A stretch of 8,562 bases of DNA, taken from Solobacterium sp. Its GTDB lineage: Bacteria; Bacillota_I; Bacilli_A; Erysipelotrichales; Erysipelotrichaceae. Made by a program: the position numbers and the translations under genes. The notes under the pieces were generated by a model. It was not told the origin of the DNA. It searched no databases and saw only the letters and a list, made by a program, of their open reading frames with translations. Shown here piece after piece: positions 4,863 through 8,562 of the stretch (position 1 is its first letter; each line of letters starts with the position of its first letter). The stretch covers positions 1 to 8,562 of the forward strand of contig JAFOLE010000061.1 in assembly GCA_017419465.1 (NCBI GenBank), read 5' to 3'.

Positions 4863-6811
4863 TCCCTATCCTGTATCGGAAAGACGAAATTGCTTTCAGA
4901 TCCAACGGAATCGGCAGGCTGACGGAAGCCATTTCCTGTACCGTAACGGAAGAACGGAACGGTGTCTATGAATTAGAGATGCAGTACCCGAACACAGGAG
5001 AGTACTTTAATGACCTCCAGATCGGGCGATACATCTACGCAACGCATGACAATGGCGGAGATGGTCAGCCGTTCAAGATCTACAAGATTTCCAAGCCGAT
5101 CAACGGAGTATGCACATATTCCGCACAGCATATCAGTTACCAGCTGAGCAAGATCACGGTCAGACCATTCACTGCTGACGGTGTGGTCTCCGCTATGGCT
5201 GCACTTAGGACCAACAGCATGGTCTATAACGACTTTCAATTCCATACAACCAAGAATACACAGGTAGCCTATGAGGTGTCTGTTCCGTCTTCGGTGCGTT
5301 CGCTTCTGGGGGGCTCCGAGAACAGTTTCCTGGACAGGTTCGGCGGTGGTGAATACAAGTTCGATGTGTTCGATGTGTGGCTCTACCAGAACCGGGGCGA
5401 GGACAGGGGCGTGTCCATCCGCTACGGCAAGAACATGGCTGACTTCAGCATGGACACGGAAGCTCATGACACCTACACGGCCATCGCTCCGTACTGGGAG
5501 GACAGTAACGGCGAAGAAACTCCGGTGTACTTACCGGAAGGCTATCTCACGATGGCGAACGTTCCGACCTTTGCAAGCAATCTTGTGACGGATGCCCTGG
5601 CGGATATATTTACGGACGATTCCCAGACGCTGGACTTGGATTACTACGACATTGAGATCGTACCGCTGGATCTGAGCGATGAGTTCGACGAAAAGCCGAC
5701 AGTAGACGAGCTCCGGGACAGGGCAATGCAGGAACTGACCGGAATGAACTACACTCCGGCCGAGAACATAACATTCAGATCCGTTGAAACGGAGAATATA
5801 TACCTGTGCGACACGGTGCATGTTTACTTTCCAAAGATGAACGTGACTGCTTCCATGAAGGTCGTGAAGCTGACATGGGACGCACTTGCAGACCGGATCA
5901 CCAAAATCGAGTGCGGAACACCGAAGACATCGTTCTCGGATGTCATAACGGCGCAGATCAACGACCAGATCAAGGCTTCGGAAGCGGTCAGCAATATCGA
6001 CACATACGCATCCAGTTTCATGCAGATCATAAGTCAGGGCATGGGACTTTTTATTACTAAGGAATCGAAGCCACAGGGCGGGTATCAATACTACATGCAT
6101 AACCGTCCGAACAGATCTGATTCGCAGTACCAGTGGACGATCAACAGCAACGGATTCGCAGTCAGCCAGGACTACGGTGCGACATGGACAGCCGGAATTG
6201 ATTCAGAAGGCAATGCAGTCTTCAACATGCTCAGTGCCAACGTGATAAACGCAATGGAGATCCACGGCTCGTATGTAGACGGCGGTGAGATCACGTTCGC
6301 ACCGGACAGCAAAGCACCGATCACGGCAAAGGAAGTGATCTATTCCGATGACTGGGGCGGTGTCTTATTTGAGGGAAAAGGCGAGTTCAGTGTCGATTCC
6401 GGCACGGTTACGATCGCTGCACAAGGCAGTTCCAGGAACAGGGACGAGATTTACATATTCGGCAAAGATTCGTCCGGGTATCTGCGGAACATCCTGAACA
6501 TGGTCGATTCCGCCCTGGAACTGAACCACTTTGACGATAACGAAGACATGACCGCTTACTTGAGGCTGAATAACAACGGCTTTGGTGTGACGGTTTACAG
6601 AAATGACGGAGAAGCAGTCGCACCGGTCTGCGAACTGGTTCTTAACAAAAAGACCGGCATCAGACTGGAAACATACGATTCGGATCTGAACAGTAAAGTC
6701 CGGATCACGATGCATCCGTCAAACGGTCTCGGGATCTATATCAGTGATTCAGGATATAACGGACTTGGATTCGTTTCAGACGGAAACGGACATATGGTAC
6801 TCGGAAAGTGA
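4859..6811 (+). CDS. Tail-associated / prophage tail endopeptidase-like baseplate protein (Tal)
   Basis: A 650-residue tail-tip protein, downstream of dit as usual. The N terminus carries the hub fold: 'MIPILYRKDEIAF', 'GRLTEAISCTVTEERNGVYELEMQYP' (about 19-44), 'FKIYKISKPINGVCTYSAQHISYQL' (72-96), then 'FDRFGGGEYKFDVFDVWL'-like sequence at 157-175 (the residues read FLDRFGGGEYKFDVFDVWL) and 'IRYGKNM' at 187-193. This is the pattern of the prophage tail endopeptidase family. The hub closes near 360 ('ITKIECGTPKTSF'), followed by a helix 'AQINDQIKASEAVSNIDTYASSFM' (365-388). A common tip module follows at 395-475, with 'YYMHNRP', 'SQYQWTINSNGFAVSQDYGATW' and 'LSANVINAMEIHG'. The last 175 residues are strand-rich and of unknown function, perhaps a fibre-like or carbohydrate-binding part. 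I see no catalytic motif of a fused peptidase or lysozyme, so the endopeptidase name should be taken as a family label. The start is fixed at ATG 4859. Confidence 0.88.
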   Translation: MIPILYRKDEIAFRSNGIGRLTEAISCTVTEERNGVYELEMQYPNTGEYFNDLQIGRYIYATHDNGGDGQPFKIYKISKPINGVCTYSAQHISYQLSKITVRPFTADGVVSAMAALRTNSMVYNDFQFHTTKNTQVAYEVSVPSSVRSLLGGSENSFLDRFGGGEYKFDVFDVWLYQNRGEDRGVSIRYGKNMADFSMDTEAHDTYTAIAPYWEDSNGEETPVYLPEGYLTMANVPTFASNLVTDALADIFTDDSQTLDLDYYDIEIVPLDLSDEFDEKPTVDELRDRAMQELTGMNYTPAENITFRSVETENIYLCDTVHVYFPKMNVTASMKVVKLTWDALADRITKIECGTPKTSFSDVITAQINDQIKASEAVSNIDTYASSFMQIISQGMGLFITKESKPQGGYQYYMHNRPNRSDSQYQWTINSNGFAVSQDYGATWTAGIDSEGNAVFNMLSANVINAMEIHGSYVDGGEITFAPDSKAPITAKEVIYSDDWGGVLFEGKGEFSVDSGTVTIAAQGSSRNRDEIYIFGKDSSGYLRNILNMVDSALELNHFDDNEDMTAYLRLNNNGFGVTVYRNDGEAVAPVCELVLNKKTGIRLETYDSDLNSKVRITMHPSNGLGIYISDSGYNGLGFVSDGNGHMVLGK

Positions 6812-6820
6812 GGAAGATAA

Positions 6821-7414
6821 ATGGGAGTTAAAATCAAGAATCTGCCGGACTTATCCGGTTTACCAGAGACAGGCGATTACTTCGCGATTACAGACGAATC
6901 AGTCACAAGCAAGGTCGACTTCGATGCAGTAGCGGAAGCGATCCTGGACGATTACACGCTCACGATCGGCGGTGCTTCCCAGACTGTGAAGGATGCCGTC
7001 GACGCTAACGCAACGGCAAGCAGCAACAACGCTTCAGCCATCGCTGTTCTTCAGCTCGCACTGGCAAGTGTGGAAACAACAGATACAACATACTCTGCTG
7101 CATTCGGCAACTATTCGACCGGAGGCAATCCGCACTTTGTTAAGTACGGAAGGCTGTGCATGGTGTACGGAACCGCTAAACCTACGGCTTCGATCACAGG
7201 CGGTACGGATCTGAACCTGATGTTCACGTTTCCGGCTGGATACGTTCCAATGGGAAGACTGTTACAGTTGCAGGCAGGATCTGGAACGCATGTATGGCTT
7301 CTGACAATTCAGAACGGAAACGCATACTTCAGCCGGTGCCGTGACGGTTCCTCGTATGTCAATGCCGGAACAAGCGAATGGCTGCCGTTTAATGCGGTTT
7401 ATATCTGCGAGTGA
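6821..7414 (+). CDS. Small tail fibre / receptor-binding-type baseplate protein
   Basis: A 197-residue protein in three parts. Residues 1-45 ('KIKNLPDLSGLPETGDYFAI' then 'SKVDFDAVAEAIL') look like the short attachment motif at the start of many phage fibres, in which a strand pair with a T/SK-V pair is followed by a helix. Residues 47-84 contain 'LTIGGASQTVKDAVDANATA' and an Ala/Asn/Ser-rich helix likely to trimerise as a short coiled coil. Residues 90-197 form a strand-rich head with 'FVKYGRLCMVYGTAKPTASI', 'LNLMFTFPAGYVP', 'VWLLTIQNGNAYFSRC' and 'SEWLPFNAVYI', similar in style to the small beta-sandwich heads of phage fibres. This suggests a trimeric fibre or receptor-binding protein on the baseplate. 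AGGAAG at 6811-6816 serves the ATG. The gene lies 9 nt after tal and 8 nt before the lysin. The host receptor cannot be read from sequence. Confidence 0.65.
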   Translation: MGVKIKNLPDLSGLPETGDYFAITDESVTSKVDFDAVAEAILDDYTLTIGGASQTVKDAVDANATASSNNASAIAVLQLALASVETTDTTYSAAFGNYSTGGNPHFVKYGRLCMVYGTAKPTASITGGTDLNLMFTFPAGYVPMGRLLQLQAGSGTHVWLLTIQNGNAYFSRCRDGSSYVNAGTSEWLPFNAVYICE

Positions 7415-7422
7415 GGTGAGAA

Positions 7423-8562
7423 ATGAGTGATATACCTAATCTTTGCTTTGGTATGCATCATCTTACAGTTACGCAGCTGCCGGGTGGTTCTTTCTCACAT
7501 CCTAATCTTGCTATGGATTTAGCCGGATCGGATGCGGGTGTGGACTTCTGGTTCGCAAAGTGCTGTTCCTGGAAGTGTATCGCCGGGGAATGGGGCAACG
7601 GAACGTACTTCTTTATTCCGTGCGATTCCAAGGGAAACCACATTCCGGTCATGTGTGCGGATGGTAAACAGCGCAAGGTTACGATCGCCCTGACGCACTC
7701 GCAGAAGCAGTGGATCAAGACGACGACCGGGAAAATCTATGCTAAAGACCAGCCTATGTACGAAGAAGGCAAGAAGGGCAAGGCGACCGGCAACCACATC
7801 CATCTGGAAGTGGCGGAAGGGTACAAGACCACGAAGAAGTACGACAGCAAGCTTGGCGTGTACACGATGGGAAACGAGTTAGATCCAACGAAGATGTTCT
7901 TCGTTCTGGACGGTTTCACCAAAGTGGTAACGACTAAAGGCGCAACGCTGAAGCATACCAGTTCCGAAGTCACGAAGCTGGCAGACAAGTACGCACCGAA
8001 TCTGCCCTTCACACAGAGCAACACGAACGCAATCGTCAACGCTCACCGTTACGATTTCGATTATTCGACATTCCAAGCCTACATCAAAAAGTGTGGCGGT
8101 TATGCAGCGTATGTCAGATCGCTCGGTGGAGTGTTCACGAAATGGCAAGGTCGGAACGTAACACTGGTGCCTGATTACAGTGCCAAGACGGTGCGAGAGT
8201 TCCAGGAAGCGTGTGACTATGTGTTTGGTCTCATGACGATGTACGGCTTCAACTATAACAAGGGAAAGCCAGGAACCAGTAAGAACTGGGGTAAGGGAGC
8301 GGACGATGCTTTTTACCCACCGTCAGCCGATTATGACAAGTTAGGTCTGTATGTGTACGAAAACGGACACAAGACCACGATAGACCTGATCTGCGCCGGT
8401 ACCACGAAGGGCGGTATGACAACGAACTGCGGATGGTCTGTAACGTACTGCTTACGGAAAGCCGGACTGATCCCGGCAGATGCAGAAAACGTGGAAGTGG
8501 AGTTCTACGGCAATGCTTCATATCACAAATACTACAGGAACAGGGGTGCGAAGATCCTTGAA
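7423..8562 (+). CDS. Bifunctional peptidoglycan hydrolase: M23 metallopeptidase plus probable cysteine-peptidase domain (3' partial)
   Basis: The frame is open for 380 codons from ATG 7423 to the window end, with no stop, so the C terminus is missing. Residues 18-160 form an M23 (LytM/lysostaphin-like) zinc peptidase that cuts peptide cross-bridges. Candidate ligands are H26 and D32 in 'SFSHPNLAMDLAG' and H127 in 'ATGNHIHLEV', with H92 ('ALTHS') and H125 as catalytic histidines; the domain closes with 'ELDPTKMFFV' at 152-161. H26 to D32 is five residues apart instead of the usual three. Residues 190-320 are a less clear linker or binding region with 'GGYAAYVRSLGGVFTKWQG' and 'YGFNYNKG'. From about 325, 'MTTNCGWSVTYCLRKAGLI' resembles the catalytic-cysteine helix of NlpC/P60 or CHAP peptidases (C336), with its histidine expected beyond the window. 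GAGGTGAG at 7413-7420 supports the start. It may be the lysis endolysin or a virion-associated lysin; no holin lies before it. Confidence 0.85.
   Translation, partial: MSDIPNLCFGMHHLTVTQLPGGSFSHPNLAMDLAGSDAGVDFWFAKCCSWKCIAGEWGNGTYFFIPCDSKGNHIPVMCADGKQRKVTIALTHSQKQWIKTTTGKIYAKDQPMYEEGKKGKATGNHIHLEVAEGYKTTKKYDSKLGVYTMGNELDPTKMFFVLDGFTKVVTTKGATLKHTSSEVTKLADKYAPNLPFTQSNTNAIVNAHRYDFDYSTFQAYIKKCGGYAAYVRSLGGVFTKWQGRNVTLVPDYSAKTVREFQEACDYVFGLMTMYGFNYNKGKPGTSKNWGKGADDAFYPPSADYDKLGLYVYENGHKTTIDLICAGTTKGGMTTNCGWSVTYCLRKAGLIPADAENVEVEFYGNASYHKYYRNRGAKILE

Noticed and set aside
5271..5588. Forward open frame of 105 codons inside tal in another frame
   Set aside because: Arg/Thr/Trp-rich, low-plausibility product lying wholly within tal; no ribosome binding site.
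4973..6100. Antisense open frames (164 and 189 codons) opposite tal
   Set aside because: Cys/Val/His-rich shadow translations opposite a clearly recognised Tal protein.
7090..7414. Possible diversity-generating variable region at the end of the fibre gene
   Set aside because: No second copy of this sequence, no adenine-biased codon pattern, no reverse transcriptase and no C-type lectin-like motif are seen in the window.
7458..8521. Several antisense open frames of 86-100 codons opposite the lysin
   Set aside because: The forward frame is open for 380 codons with M23 motifs; the reverse frames are fragments without family features and overlap one another.

Overview
The window is a tail-morphogenesis and lysis segment of a long-tailed siphovirus, either a prophage or a free phage, most likely infecting a low-to-mid-GC Clostridia-type Firmicute. 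I infer the host from recognisable families typical of Lachnospiraceae/Oscillospiraceae prophages: a DUF5361-type tail chaperone extension, a Dit ending in PRWWTL, a Tal beginning MIPILY, and an M23-type lysin. Strong GGAGG-type ribosome binding sites agree with this. The sequence does not name a species, and no host gene, integrase or attachment site is visible.

All genes lie on the + strand and are packed almost without gaps. The largest gap between genes is 16 nt, and most genes overlap by 1 to 8 nt through ATGA or TAATG junctions, as in a single late operon. No stretch over 300 bases lacks a gene, and I see no tRNA, CRISPR, insertion sequence or integrase.

From left to right: (1) the last 26 codons of a head-completion or minor capsid gene (3-83); (2) a small HK97-gp10-like head-tail joining protein (76-312); (3) a tail terminator (305-679); (4) the major tail tube protein (696-1250); (5) a tail assembly chaperone (1263-1526), whose end carries a perfect A AAA AAC slippery heptamer at 1517-1523 that would make a 217-residue -1 frameshift fusion with the DUF5361-like frame (to 1915); (6) the tape measure protein (1912-3660), with seven exact 22-residue repeats; (7) an enlarged distal tail protein Dit (3660-4862); (8) the Tal/tail-endopeptidase-like baseplate protein (4859-6811); (9) a small tail fibre or receptor-binding protein (6821-7414); (10) a peptidoglycan hydrolase open to the window end (7423-8562), with an N-terminal M23 metallopeptidase domain and a probable second, cysteine-peptidase domain.

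Together these build a non-contractile tail. The terminator and gp10-like protein cap and join the tail. Tube subunits polymerise around the tape measure with help from the two chaperone forms. Dit and Tal make the hub and tip, the fibre contacts the host, and the last gene cuts the wall. The parts list is conventional and I do not see a wholly new system. The features most worth a second look are the frameshift site, a strong hairpin with a T-run inside the chaperone extension, the strictly periodic tape-measure repeat, the enlarged Dit, and the two-domain, cysteine-rich lysin.
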